In this document: piece after piece, positions 8,468 to 17,644 of the stretch | Layout of the letters: every line of letters begins with the position of its first letter | Position numbering within the stretch: the first letter of the stretch is position 1 | Source: Collinsella aerofaciens | GTDB taxonomy: Bacteria > Actinomycetota > Coriobacteriia > Coriobacteriales > Coriobacteriaceae | DNA: 52,366 nucleotides | NCBI RefSeq assembly: GCF_015555045.1 | Contig: NZ_JADNJQ010000016.1 | Coordinates: 1 to 52,366, forward strand | Direction of reading: 5' to 3' | Notes under the pieces: generated by a model | The model's database searches: none | What the model was told of the DNA's origin: nothing | What the model saw: the letters and a program-made list of their open reading frames with translations, nothing else | Program-made: the position numbers and the translations under genes

Positions 8468-9217
8468 ATGTTGCTCGAGGGCAAGAAAGCAATCATCACC
8501 GGAGGCACGCGCGGTATCGGCTATGCGATCGCCTGCCGTTTTATCGAGGAAGGCGCTGCCGTCACCGTCTTTGGCTCGCGCCAGGAGACTGCCGACGCGG
8601 CCGTTGAGAAGCTGACAGCCGCCTATCCCGACGCCAAGGTCTGGGGCCGTTCCTGCGACCTCACCTCGCTCGAGGCCGTGACCGAGGCCTTTACCCAGGC
8701 TGCAACCGACATGGGCGGCCTGGACACGGTCGTCAACAATGCCGGCATCTCCCAGCGCTCGCCCCTTTTGGACTACACGGCCGAGGAGTTCGCCAAAGTC
8801 ATGGACCTCAACGTCGTCGCTGTCTTTAACGGTCACCAGGCGGCCGCCAAGATTATGACCGAGGCCGGCCACGGCGGCACCATCACTACCACGAGCTCGA
8901 TGGTCGCCAAGTACGGCCAGCCCTCCGGCGTCGGTTATCCCACGTCCAAGTTTGCCGTCAACGGCATGGTCCAGTCGCTCTCGCGCGAGCTCGCCCCCAT
9001 GGGCATCCGCGTCAACGCCATCGCACCCGGCGTGACTAAGACCGACATGGTCGCCAACCTACCCGAAGAGGTCATCAAGCCCATCGTCGCCACTATTCCG
9101 CTCGGCCGCATGGGCGAGCCCGAGGATGTCGCCAACGCTTTTGTTTTCCTGGCGAGCGACATGTCCTCCTATGTCACGGGCGCCGTGCTCCCCGTCGACG
9201 GAGCCGCCCGCTCCTAA
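8468..9217 (+). CDS. Short-chain dehydrogenase/reductase, BaiA/FabG-like
   Basis: A 249-residue classical SDR. The cofactor motif is TGGTRGIG (residues 11-18), NNAG is at 90-93, and the catalytic residues are Ser144, Tyr157 and Lys161 (YPTSK). It ends with the usual LPVDGA strand. Compared from memory with the 3-alpha-hydroxysteroid dehydrogenases BaiA1/BaiA2 of bile-acid 7-dehydroxylating clostridia, it shares the ITGGTRGIG start, a YP-rich loop followed by DLTS, the MDxNVxxVFNG segment, SGVGYP and IAPGV-TDM. FabG-type 3-oxoacyl-ACP reductases share many of these features, so the substrate is open. The start at 8468 follows GAGGAAG. There are no fatty-acid or bile-acid neighbours. Confidence 0.85.
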   Translation: MLLEGKKAIITGGTRGIGYAIACRFIEEGAAVTVFGSRQETADAAVEKLTAAYPDAKVWGRSCDLTSLEAVTEAFTQAATDMGGLDTVVNNAGISQRSPLLDYTAEEFAKVMDLNVVAVFNGHQAAAKIMTEAGHGGTITTTSSMVAKYGQPSGVGYPTSKFAVNGMVQSLSRELAPMGIRVNAIAPGVTKTDMVANLPEEVIKPIVATIPLGRMGEPEDVANAFVFLASDMSSYVTGAVLPVDGAARS

Positions 9218-9313
9218 GGGGCCACAAGCCTCAGCTCCTAGCCTCAACATGGCTCGACCAAAAAGGCGCGCTGCCTGCATCAACTACAGGCAGCTCGCCT
9301 TGTTCTGTTTGCA

Positions 9314-9676
9314 GGGGAAGCTGCGTCCCGGTATTTCAGCTCAGAACGGGGCACGGTTTCCCCAGGACCTCCTTGCGGAAACTGCACCCCGTTTTGAACG
9401 TCGATTCTGGGACACCGTTTCCGCAATGGGCCTCCTGCGGAAACGGTATCCCACTCCGGGCGCCCATTCCAGGACACAGCTTCCCAACGGCCCCTGTTTC
9501 GGAAACCACATCCCATTTTGAACCTTCAGACTGGGACGCGCTTTCCGGCAGGGGTCCAAAGCGGAAATTGCATCCCACTCTGAGCGCCCATTCCGGGACA
9601 CAGTTTCCCAACGGCCCCCGTTTCGGAAACCACATCCCGTTCCGAGCCTTCAAAGCGGGACGCGGCTTCCCCGAGA
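9314..9676. repeat. Tandem array of ~62-bp imperfect palindromic units
   Basis: Five full units begin near 9348, 9410, 9472, 9533 and 9595, with half-units at 9314-9330 and 9657-9676. Each unit reads GGGAC-N3-TTTCC, a spacer, then GGAAA-N4-ATCCC, so each can fold on itself; in the 9410 unit the arms pair over about 16 bp. The 9472 and 9595 units are nearly identical, giving a higher-order period of about 123 bp. The array fills the gap between two convergent genes. Five of the six frames are open here only because a repeated unit of this length recurs in shifting frames; no gene is called. Confidence 0.85.
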
Positions 9677-9685
9677 GAGTATCGA

Positions 9686-11248
9686 CTACTTGCCGTCGTC
9701 GTCCTCGGCTTCTTCTCTTGCATAGAGCTCCAGCATGCGGCGGCGGTATTCGCGCACGGCGAGCTTGGCGCGCTCCAGGCGGCGACGCTCGCGCGGGGTC
9801 AGCTCGGACGGGTCGACCTCATCACCATAGGTCTTATCGGCAAGAAGATGCGCCGCGTCCACGATGCGGGCATCGATGTGGCCGCTCGCCGCCTCGGCGG
9901 AAAGACGCTCGGCAATCGTATCGAGCGTAGGCAAGCCCTCGAATACGCGACCATGGCCATGCGAAGTCAGCAGCTCGTGCTCACGTGCGAGCAGGCTCGC
10001 CAAATCGTGATGGGCGCGCAGGATGTCGAGCGCATCGGATGGATGCTCGGCAACTTCTGCCACGGCGGCGACCGGCGCGGCGTCGACCACGCGGTAGAAG
10101 AGCTGCGCGAGCAACGGCATCAAGAACACCGTGATGGCACCGGCGGCAACCATGACCGACGCGATATCTTGCGACAGCGCGCCCGCGTTGACGGCAACGC
10201 TTGTCACGGCAACGATGATCGGCAGGGCCGTGGTGCAGTACAGGGCCACGGTAATGCGACCATACGCCGACACATCGCGCGTCGCAGGACAAATGCTCAT
10301 AGAAATAAGAATGGGCACGGCACGAATAATCAACAACGCCACGATAAAGCCCACGAGCAGACCCGGGCGCGACGCCACGGCCGTCAGATCGATCTTTGCG
10401 CCCGATACGGTAAAGAATACCGGAATCAAAAAGCCGTAGGCCAGGCCATCGAGCTTGGTCTCGAGCGTATGGTTGCCCTCGGGGATGATATAGCGCAAGA
10501 CAAAGCCGGCGGCAAAAGAACCCAACACGATGTCGAGATCAAAGACGGCCGAGAACGCCACGAGTGTGACCAGGATGAGCACCGTCAGGCGCACGAAGGT
10601 CTGCGACGTGGTATCGGCGCGTTCCTCGACAAACGCAAAGAAGCGGCTGCCGACACGCTTGGAGCGGCTTGGGACCACAGCCAGCAACACGCAAACCACC
10701 GCAAACAAGCCAAGGATTACGAGCGTTTGGATGCCAGTGCGGGCAGACAGCAGCACCGACATGGCGAGCACAGGGCCGAGCTCACCCCAGGTGCCATACG
10801 CGAGAATCGAGTCGCCCACACGCGTGCCAGTGAGCGAGCGCTCACGCATGATGGGCACGAGCGTGCCGAGCGCCGTCGAAGTGAGGGCAAGCGTCACGGC
10901 GATACCGTCGAAATGACTGACTGAGAACCACGGGGTAAAGCGCACGGCAAGCCAGGCGATACCAAACGTGACGACCCACGTCGCCAAGCCGTAGCGCCCC
11001 TCGACGCCCGTGATGCTCTTGGGGTCGATCTCAAAGCCGGCAAGCAGGAACAAGAAGGCCAGGCCCAGCTCGGACACAAGCGAGACCTCAGCATCTACAT
11101 GGATGACGCCGAGCATATGGGGTCCCAGCACCGCGCCGAGCACGAGCAAAAAGACCGTCTCGGGAACGGGTTTTCCGGGAATCGCCGAGGCGATAAAAGG
11201 ACTCGCAAAGGCCACGAGTGCGATGATGGCGAGCGAAACGAATGCCAT
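9686..11248 (-). CDS. Cation:proton antiporter, CPA2 (Kef-type) family
   Basis: A 520-residue membrane protein with about twelve hydrophobic segments in the first ~400 residues, including LGLAFLFLLAGFEIDPKSI and STALGTLVPIM, which are hallmarks of the CPA2/Na+-H+ exchanger fold. It should exchange Na+ or K+ for protons across the cytoplasmic membrane, for pH and ion balance. Unlike KefB/KefC it has no TrkA-N nucleotide domain. The C-terminal ~120 residues are instead soluble and highly charged, ending in an Arg/Lys-rich helix and an acidic tail (EEAEDDDGK). AAAGG precedes the ATG at 11248. It is divergent from purL. Ion specificity cannot be told from the sequence. Confidence 0.88.
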   Translation of the reverse strand: MAFVSLAIIALVAFASPFIASAIPGKPVPETVFLLVLGAVLGPHMLGVIHVDAEVSLVSELGLAFLFLLAGFEIDPKSITGVEGRYGLATWVVTFGIAWLAVRFTPWFSVSHFDGIAVTLALTSTALGTLVPIMRERSLTGTRVGDSILAYGTWGELGPVLAMSVLLSARTGIQTLVILGLFAVVCVLLAVVPSRSKRVGSRFFAFVEERADTTSQTFVRLTVLILVTLVAFSAVFDLDIVLGSFAAGFVLRYIIPEGNHTLETKLDGLAYGFLIPVFFTVSGAKIDLTAVASRPGLLVGFIVALLIIRAVPILISMSICPATRDVSAYGRITVALYCTTALPIIVAVTSVAVNAGALSQDIASVMVAAGAITVFLMPLLAQLFYRVVDAAPVAAVAEVAEHPSDALDILRAHHDLASLLAREHELLTSHGHGRVFEGLPTLDTIAERLSAEAASGHIDARIVDAAHLLADKTYGDEVDPSELTPRERRRLERAKLAVREYRRRMLELYAREEAEDDDGK

Positions 11249-11432
11249 GTGATGCCTTTCTCTTGTTTGCGCTTCACTGTAGCACCCTCGCCGTCCTCAA
11301 CGCGCCGCGAGCTGTCGTATCATAGTGAGGTTTACAAACATGTGGCTCAAGGCGACCGCAGGGCAGACCCCGCAAACCGACCGCTGCCGCATACCGTACC
11401 GTACGCCCAACCGATCAGGAAGGCAGGAACCA

Positions 11433-14400
11433 ATGGTCTCTCGTATCTACGTGGAGAAGAAACCCGGGTTCGACGTCGAGGCTCAGCAGCTCAAGGGCGA
11501 GCTGACCGAAATTCTCGGCATCAAGGGCATCGAGGCCCTGAGGATCATCAACCGCTACGACGTCGAGGGCATCGACGAGGAGCTTTTCCGCTCCTGCGTG
11601 CCGACCGTCTTTAGCGAGCCCCAGGTCGATGTGACCTACGACGAGCTCCCCGCAAGCGATGGCGCCGTCTTTGCCGTCGAATTCCTGCCTGGCCAGTTTG
11701 ACCAGCGCGCCGACTCCGCCAGCGAGTGCGTGCAGCTCATCAGCCAGGGCGAGCGCCCCGCCGTGCGCTCCGCCAAGGTCTATATCATCTCGGGCGCTCT
11801 GGACGAAGCCGCCATCGAGGCCATCAAGCACTACGTGGTGAACCCCGTCGAGGCGCGCATCGCCTCGCTCGACCTGCCCGAGACGCTGTACATGGAGACC
11901 CCCGAGCCCCAGCCCGTCGAGGTGCTCGACGGCTTCCGCGAGCTCGACGAGGCCGGCCTTGCCGCCTTTATCGCCGATCGCGGCCTTGCCATGGACGAGG
12001 CGGACATCGCCTTCTGCCAGCAGTACTTCCGCGATGAGGACCGCGACCCCACCATCACCGAGATCCGCGTGATCGACACCTACTGGTCCGATCACTGCCG
12101 CCACACCACCTTCGGCACCGTCCTGGACGACGTGACGATCGACGACGCCGTGGTGCAGCAAGCCTTCGACCGCTACATGGAGATGCGCCACGAACTCGGC
12201 CGCGACGCCAAGCCCGTCTGCCTCATGGACATGGGCACCATCGGCGCCAAGTATCTTAAGAAGACCGGCATCATGACCGATGTCGATGAGTCCGAGGAGA
12301 TCAACGCCTGCACCGTCAAGGTGAAGGTCGATGTCGACGGCGAGGACCAGGACTGGCTGTTCCTGTTTAAGAACGAGACCCACAACCACCCGACCGAGAT
12401 CGAGCCCTTCGGCGGTGCCGCCACCTGCGTGGGCGGCGCTATCCGCGACCCGCTCTCGGGCCGCAGCTATGTGTACCAGGCCATGCGCGTCACCGGCGCC
12501 GGCGACCCCACCGTCCCGGTTTCCGAGACGCTCGAGGGCAAGCTGCCGCAGCGCAAGCTCGTGACCACCGCTGCCGCCGGCTACTCCAGCTACGGCAACC
12601 AGATCGGCCTTGCCACCGGTCAGGTTAATGAACTCTATCACCCCGGTTACGTGGCCAAGCGCATGGAAGTTGGCGCCGTCGTGGGCGCCACCCCGGCAAA
12701 CCACGTTCGTCGCGAGTGCCCCGCCCCCACCGACAAGATCATCCTGCTGGGCGGCCGCACCGGCCGTGACGGCATCGGTGGCGCTACCGGCTCCTCAAAG
12801 ACCCAGAACACCGAGTCCATCGAGACCTCGGGTGCCGAGGTCCAGAAGGGCAACGCCCCGGTCGAGCGCAAGCTGCAGCGTCTGTTCCGCCGCGGCGACG
12901 CCTGCCGTCTGATCAAGCGCTGCAACGACTTTGGCGCCGGCGGCGTCTCGGTCGCCGTGGGTGAGCTTGCCGACGGCCTGTATGTCGACCTTGACACCGT
13001 GACCAAGAAGTACGACGGCCTGGATGGCACCGAGCTCGCCATTTCCGAGTCCCAGGAGCGCATGGCTTGCGCCGTCGCCGACGGTGACGTCGAGGAGTTC
13101 ATGGGCTACGCCGCCGAGGAGAACCTGGAGGCAACCGTTATCGCCGAGGTTACCGCCGAGCCGCGCATGCGCATGGCCTGGAACGGCGTCGCCATCGTCG
13201 ACCTGTCCCGCGAGTTCCTCAACTCCAACGGCGCACCCAAGCACCAGGTCGCCCACGTGTGCGCCCGTAGCGTGTGGCAGCCCAGCTGGGCCGGCACCAC
13301 GCTCGCCGAGCGCATGACCTCGCTTGTCACCGACCTCAACGTCGCTTCCAACAAGGGTCTTTCCGAGCGCTTCGACTCCACCATCGGCGCCGCGACCGTG
13401 CTCATGCCCTTTGGCGGCAAGACGCAGCTCACCCCCAGCTCGGCCATGGTCGCCAAGTTCCCCGTGGACGGCGAGACCACCACGGCGAGTGCCATGGCAT
13501 GGGGCTTCAACCCCTATCTGATGGAGGCCGACCAGTTTGCGGGCGCCTACCTGTCCGTGGTCGAGTCCATTGCCAAGCTCGTTGCCGCCGGCTTTGAGCA
13601 CAAGCGCGCCTATCTCTCCTTCCAGGAGTACTTCGAGCGTCTGCGCACCGAGGCCGAGCGCTGGGGCAAGCCCACGGCAGCCGTCTTGGGCGCCCTCATG
13701 GCCCAAGTCGACCTGGGTGCCGGCGCCATCGGTGGCAAGGATTCCATGAGCGGCTCGTTTGAGGACGAGACCGGCGAGCTCAACGTTCCGCCGACCCTGA
13801 TCAGCTTCGCTGTCGCCGTGGGCAAGGCCGCCCGCGCCGTCTCGCCCGAGTTCAAGGGCCTCACGCACCGCGTCGTCCGCATCGCCCCCGCCACCTATGG
13901 CGAGGACTACCGCCCCGACGCTCAGCAGCTGCTCGCGGCGTTTGACGCCGTCGAGGCGCTCACTGCTACCGGCAACGCCCTGGCCATCTCCACGCCCGGC
14001 TACGGCTGCGGCGCCGAGAGCCTCTTTAAGATGTGCGTCGGTAACCAGATCGGTATCGAGCTTGCCGAGGATGTAGACGTAGAGAGCCTCTTCACCCCGC
14101 TCTACGGCAGCTTTATCGTCGAGCTCGCCGAGGACGCCGAGCTGCCCGAGGTCGCCGACGGCGTTGTCGTCGAGCCCCTGGGTACCACCGTCGAGGGCTA
14201 TGTCATCGACACCGGCTCCGAGGTCATCGAGCTCGCCAAGCTCCAGGAGGCCTGGGAGAGCGGCATCGAGGGCGTCTTCGCCTACCGCAGCGCCGGCGAG
14301 ACCCCCGAGGTCGAGACCATCGACTTCCGCGCCAAGGATATCCACGTGTACGGCGGCGCCAAGATCGCCCGCCCGCGCGTGATCATCCCCGTGTTCCCCG

Positions 14401-15179
14401 GTAACAACTGCGAGTACGACAGCGCCCGCGCCTTCCGTGCCGCCGGTGCCGAGGCCGACACCTTCGTGATCAACAACCTCACGCCCGAGGCCGTCGCCGA
14501 GAGCACCCACGAGCTCGCCCGCCGTATTCGCCAGAGCCAGATCGTCATGATCCCCGGCGGCTTCTCGGGCGGCGACGAGCCCGATGGCTCCGCCAAGTTC
14601 ATCACGGCGTTCTTCCGCGCTCCCGAGGTCACCGAGGCAGTCCGCGACCTGCTCAAGGCCCGCGATGGCCTGATGCTGGGCATCTGCAACGGCTTCCAGG
14701 CCCTGATCAAGCTCGGCCTGGTGCCCTACGGCGACATCGTCGATGCCACGCCCGATGCGCCCACGTTGACGTTCAACACCATCGGTCGCCATCAGAGCCG
14801 CCTGGTGCGCACCCGCATCTCGTCCAACCTGTCCCCGTGGCTGTCGCAGTGCAGCCTGGACGACCCCTACACCGTCGCCATCAGCCACGGCGAGGGCCGC
14901 TTTGTCGCCAATGACGAAGTGCTCGCCCAGCTGATCGCCAACGGCCAGGTCGCCACGCAGTACGTGGGCGAGAACGGCAAGCCCAGCATGGATCTCTCCG
15001 TCAACCCCAACGGCTCCGCACTCGCCATCGAGGGCATCACGAGCCCCGACGGCCGCGTCCTGGGCAAGATGGGCCATGCCGAGCGTCGCGGCGACAACCT
15101 GTACCGTAACGTGCCCGAGCATGTCCCCGGCGATAAGTTCATGCCGATCTTTGAGAGCGGCGTGGCCTACTTCGCTTAA
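11433..15179 (+). CDS. purL: Phosphoribosylformylglycinamidine synthase, large single-chain form
   Basis: A 1248-residue enzyme of de novo purine synthesis that makes FGAM from FGAR, glutamine and ATP. It is the fused PurL type: an N-terminal PurS-like part, then the TYWSDHCRHTTF motif near residue 210, two AIRS-like ATP domains, and a C-terminal glutamine amidotransferase. The amidotransferase triad is visible: Cys1085 in LGICNGFQ, and His1215 with Glu1217 in GHAER. Many Gram-positive bacteria use separate PurS, PurL and PurQ; the fused form is known from proteobacteria and Bacteroides and also occurs in some Coriobacteriia. The ATG at 11433 follows GGCAGGAA. It is monocistronic with a strong terminator. 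Confidence 0.96.
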   Translation: MVSRIYVEKKPGFDVEAQQLKGELTEILGIKGIEALRIINRYDVEGIDEELFRSCVPTVFSEPQVDVTYDELPASDGAVFAVEFLPGQFDQRADSASECVQLISQGERPAVRSAKVYIISGALDEAAIEAIKHYVVNPVEARIASLDLPETLYMETPEPQPVEVLDGFRELDEAGLAAFIADRGLAMDEADIAFCQQYFRDEDRDPTITEIRVIDTYWSDHCRHTTFGTVLDDVTIDDAVVQQAFDRYMEMRHELGRDAKPVCLMDMGTIGAKYLKKTGIMTDVDESEEINACTVKVKVDVDGEDQDWLFLFKNETHNHPTEIEPFGGAATCVGGAIRDPLSGRSYVYQAMRVTGAGDPTVPVSETLEGKLPQRKLVTTAAAGYSSYGNQIGLATGQVNELYHPGYVAKRMEVGAVVGATPANHVRRECPAPTDKIILLGGRTGRDGIGGATGSSKTQNTESIETSGAEVQKGNAPVERKLQRLFRRGDACRLIKRCNDFGAGGVSVAVGELADGLYVDLDTVTKKYDGLDGTELAISESQERMACAVADGDVEEFMGYAAEENLEATVIAEVTAEPRMRMAWNGVAIVDLSREFLNSNGAPKHQVAHVCARSVWQPSWAGTTLAERMTSLVTDLNVASNKGLSERFDSTIGAATVLMPFGGKTQLTPSSAMVAKFPVDGETTTASAMAWGFNPYLMEADQFAGAYLSVVESIAKLVAAGFEHKRAYLSFQEYFERLRTEAERWGKPTAAVLGALMAQVDLGAGAIGGKDSMSGSFEDETGELNVPPTLISFAVAVGKAARAVSPEFKGLTHRVVRIAPATYGEDYRPDAQQLLAAFDAVEALTATGNALAISTPGYGCGAESLFKMCVGNQIGIELAEDVDVESLFTPLYGSFIVELAEDAELPEVADGVVVEPLGTTVEGYVIDTGSEVIELAKLQEAWESGIEGVFAYRSAGETPEVETIDFRAKDIHVYGGAKIARPRVIIPVFPGNNCEYDSARAFRAAGAEADTFVINNLTPEAVAESTHELARRIRQSQIVMIPGGFSGGDEPDGSAKFITAFFRAPEVTEAVRDLLKARDGLMLGICNGFQALIKLGLVPYGDIVDATPDAPTLTFNTIGRHQSRLVRTRISSNLSPWLSQCSLDDPYTVAISHGEGRFVANDEVLAQLIANGQVATQYVGENGKPSMDLSVNPNGSALAIEGITSPDGRVLGKMGHAERRGDNLYRNVPEHVPGDKFMPIFESGVAYFA

Positions 15180-15216
15180 ACCTTTCCCATCAGGTACAAT
15201 CCCTTCGGGTAACAAC

Positions 15217-15252
15217 ACCCGCCACCGACACATCCGGTGGCGGGTTCTTTTT
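15217..15252 (+). terminator. Intrinsic terminator of purL
   Basis: A perfect 11-bp stem (15217-15227 with 15235-15245) is followed by a T-rich run starting at 15246. Confidence 0.88.
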
Positions 15253-15278
15253 TACTTCGCGCATGTAGGAAGGACATC

Positions 15279-16214
15279 ATGGAAAGCCGCAAGCCGTATC
15301 TCGCCACCCTGCCCGGACTCGTCCTGGGCTGCCTCGTCTGCTGTGCGCTCTGGGGGTCGGCTTTCCCCTGCATCAAGATCGGTTACGAGCTCTTTGGCAT
15401 CCCCGCGCACGATAGCGCCTCGCAACTGCTCTTTGCAGGTTTGCGCTTCACGCTTGCCGGTATCCTGGTTATCGCCGGTATGAGTGCGGCCCAGCGCCGC
15501 CCGCTCGTCCCACAGGTACGCGATATCAAGCCCATCTTTATCTTGTCGCTCTTTCAGACCATCGGTCAGTACTTCTTTTTCTATCTGGGCCTCTCGCGCG
15601 CCAGCGCCATGTCGAGCTCCATCATCGAGGCCAGCGCCAACTTCCTAGCCATCCTCTTTGCCGCCCTGGCGTTTCGCACCGAAAAGCTCGATGCGGCCAA
15701 AGTGCTCGGCTGCGTACTGGGCTTTGCCGGTGTCGCGCTCGTCAACCTTTCGGGCGCGGATGGCACCTTTGGCTTTACGCTCGACGGCGAGGGATTTATC
15801 TTGGCCTCCACTGTTGCGGGCGCCCTGTCGACCTGCCTCATTGGCATCTTCTCGCGCGAGCATGACGGCGTCTTGCTCGCCGGCTGGCAGTTTTTAGTCG
15901 GTGGCGTGGTCCTTACCGCCATCGGGTTTTTGATGGGCGGCACGTTGTCCCCCACCGAAATCGCCCCCGCCATCGCGCTCATCATCTACATGGCGCTTAT
16001 CTCCGCGGTCGCCTACTCGCTGTGGTCCCGCCTGCTCGCCGTCAACCCCGTCAGCCGCGTGTCGGTCTTTGGCTTTATGAACCCGGTCTTTGGCGTGCTG
16101 TTGAGCGCACTGCTGCTCGGCGAGGGCGCTGGCACGAGCCCCGTTACCGTCATCGTTGCCCTGTTGTTGGTCTGCGGCGGCATCATCATCGTCAACAAAC
16201 CCAAAAAAGCCTAG
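15279..16214 (+). CDS. EamA-family (DMT superfamily) transporter
   Basis: A 311-residue membrane protein with ten predicted helices arranged as two EamA repeats. The first repeat shows LWGSAFPCIKIGYELFG, the classic drug/metabolite-transporter entry motif, and the second shows MALISAVAYSLWSRLLAVNP. Family members export metabolites, often amino acids or purine intermediates, by proton exchange. GGAAGGA precedes the ATG at 15279. It follows the purL terminator on the same strand. The substrate is unknown. Confidence 0.88.
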   Translation: MESRKPYLATLPGLVLGCLVCCALWGSAFPCIKIGYELFGIPAHDSASQLLFAGLRFTLAGILVIAGMSAAQRRPLVPQVRDIKPIFILSLFQTIGQYFFFYLGLSRASAMSSSIIEASANFLAILFAALAFRTEKLDAAKVLGCVLGFAGVALVNLSGADGTFGFTLDGEGFILASTVAGALSTCLIGIFSREHDGVLLAGWQFLVGGVVLTAIGFLMGGTLSPTEIAPAIALIIYMALISAVAYSLWSRLLAVNPVSRVSVFGFMNPVFGVLLSALLLGEGAGTSPVTVIVALLLVCGGIIIVNKPKKA

Positions 16215-16288
16215 CAAGCTCGCCTTTTTAGGGAGGGCGTTCGCACACTTTAGCTTAATGGAATACATCGATGAGCTGAGGGCCGCCA

Positions 16289-16312
16289 CGCACGCAAGCG
16301 TGCGACCCTTTT
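16289..16312 (+). terminator. Weak terminator between EamA gene and diguanylate cyclase
   Basis: A 6-bp stem, CGCACG/CGTGCG, with a CAAG loop (16289-16304) is followed by ACCCTTTT. The two genes converge here. The stem is short, so the call is tentative. Confidence 0.4.
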
Positions 16313-16313
16313 C

Positions 16314-17456
16314 CTAGCGTATCTGGACGCCGGCCTTCTTTTTCTCGGCCTTGACGCGGTAGAGCTCCGCGTCGGCAGCGCGAAGCAAGTCTTGCCAGGT
16401 ATCGACGCCGTCACCGACCCGTGCGTAGCCGATGGACATCCGCAACAGATACGGCACCTCGGCGCGCGCGAGCTCGTCGTTGATTGCCGCGCACAGACGT
16501 ATGATGTCCTGTTCCGCCGCTGCCTTTTGGAGCACCACGAACTCATCGCCACCATAACGCGCGATAAAGCCACCAGACGCCGAGCAGACCTCTTTGAGCG
16601 CAGCGGATATTACCTGAAGAGCATGGTCACCCTCCACATGTCCATAGCGATCGTTAATCTGCTTAAAGCCGTCAGCGTCCATCATAAGCAGATATACATC
16701 TTCGGCCTGATCCACATTTGAGAAGAGCGACAGCATATAGGTCTCAAAACGGTTGCGATTGTTGAGGCCAGTCAACGGGTCGGTCGAGATGAGCTGCTCC
16801 TGGCAGATGATATAGAGCAGCAACATGCTAATCATTATGCCGACACAAAGGCCAGGCACCGAGTATACGATCTGAAAGGTACCGCCCACCAGAGCGGGAA
16901 CCGCAAAAAAGGCGAGGGTGCGATAAATGGCCTTCTTTTGCAGGCTTTCGACTTTTCGAGCCTGAATAAAGGCATGCAAGGACGTATATATGACGTAGCA
17001 GTAGCTAACGATAGGCTGAATCATATAAAGCGCTCCGCGACGATATACGCCCCGCGCATCGATATAGAACATAGCGTGCGTCCAGTAGCTGGTAAATGCC
17101 AGAACGACCACCAATGCGGTTGGCAACGTTAAAAGTACCACCCTATAGGGCGTGGTCAGGAGCCGTGAGCCCTGCATCGTCTCGGAATAGAAAAACCAAA
17201 TGAGGCACGCGATGGCGAACAGCGAAAACGAAACCGCGTTGGAAATCCAGTTGGCCGTGATGCCTACAGGAGTGCTCACGCCGTCCGAGAGCGTCCAGAT
17301 CATATCGAAGAAAATGTAGGCAGCAGACGTGTAGCCCAGCATGCTAAACAAAAGCTGCTGGGTGCTCGAGAACAGGGAGCGACGGCTTCGTACGGCAAGT
17401 CCGATAAGAATAATCATGCACAGCAGGAATATCTCGATCTTGAGTGCCTTTACCAC
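16314..17456 (-). CDS. Membrane-anchored diguanylate cyclase (GGDEF)
   Basis: A ~380-residue protein. About seven hydrophobic segments occupy the first ~210 residues, followed by a GGDEF domain opening with STDPLTGLNNRNRFETY and containing ARYGGDEFVVLQ. An intact GGDEF predicts synthesis of cyclic di-GMP from two GTP. The RxxD inhibitory site normally found just before GGDEF is absent, so classical product inhibition is not expected. I chose the GTG at 17456 because GGGAGGGCG precedes it; a TTG start six codons earlier is possible. The membrane part resembles no sensor domain I can name. No EAL or HD-GYP partner lies in the window. Confidence 0.88.
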   Translation of the reverse strand: MVKALKIEIFLLCMIILIGLAVRSRRSLFSSTQQLLFSMLGYTSAAYIFFDMIWTLSDGVSTPVGITANWISNAVSFSLFAIACLIWFFYSETMQGSRLLTTPYRVVLLTLPTALVVVLAFTSYWTHAMFYIDARGVYRRGALYMIQPIVSYCYVIYTSLHAFIQARKVESLQKKAIYRTLAFFAVPALVGGTFQIVYSVPGLCVGIMISMLLLYIICQEQLISTDPLTGLNNRNRFETYMLSLFSNVDQAEDVYLLMMDADGFKQINDRYGHVEGDHALQVISAALKEVCSASGGFIARYGGDEFVVLQKAAAEQDIIRLCAAINDELARAEVPYLLRMSIGYARVGDGVDTWQDLLRAADAELYRVKAEKKKAGVQIR

Positions 17457-17555
17457 TAGACGCCCTCCCTTCAATATCCAAGTGGCCAGAATCGCCCAAT
17501 TCGAATCTGGGCAACAAACACCCCCTACTCCGCAGGGGTAAGGGGAATAATAGCA

Positions 17556-17599
17556 GAGCGCCCGAACGTCACTGCAAGACAGCTCTCGTTCGGGCGCTC
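17556..17599 (-). terminator. Stem-loop terminator of KdgT-type permease gene
   Basis: A perfect 13-bp inverted repeat (17556-17568 with 17587-17599) with an 18-base loop lies 45 bp beyond the permease stop. The U-tract on the minus strand is weak (TGCTATTATT). Confidence 0.6.
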
Positions 17600-17644
17600 A
17601 AACGGCGCGAGTTGCACGCCGGAATCATTGATGGATATCGATTG

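Noticed and set aside
8468-9217. 7-beta-hydroxysteroid dehydrogenase as known from Collinsella aerofaciens
   Set aside because: The N-terminal cofactor motif and central segments differ from what I recall of that enzyme; the sequence is closer to BaiA/FabG types.
9336-9653. Open frames through the palindromic array
   Set aside because: Five of the six frames stay open because the ~62-bp unit recurs in changing frame; the peptides are repeats of the DNA unit and lack a ribosome site.
9314-9676. CRISPR array
   Set aside because: There are no unique spacers between identical repeats; the units are contiguous, diverged palindromes, and no cas genes are near.
12795-15233. 812-codon open frame antisense to purL
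   Set aside because: It is the mirror of a well-supported essential enzyme in high-GC DNA, has a low-complexity Gly/Asp/Leu/Val composition and no ribosome site.
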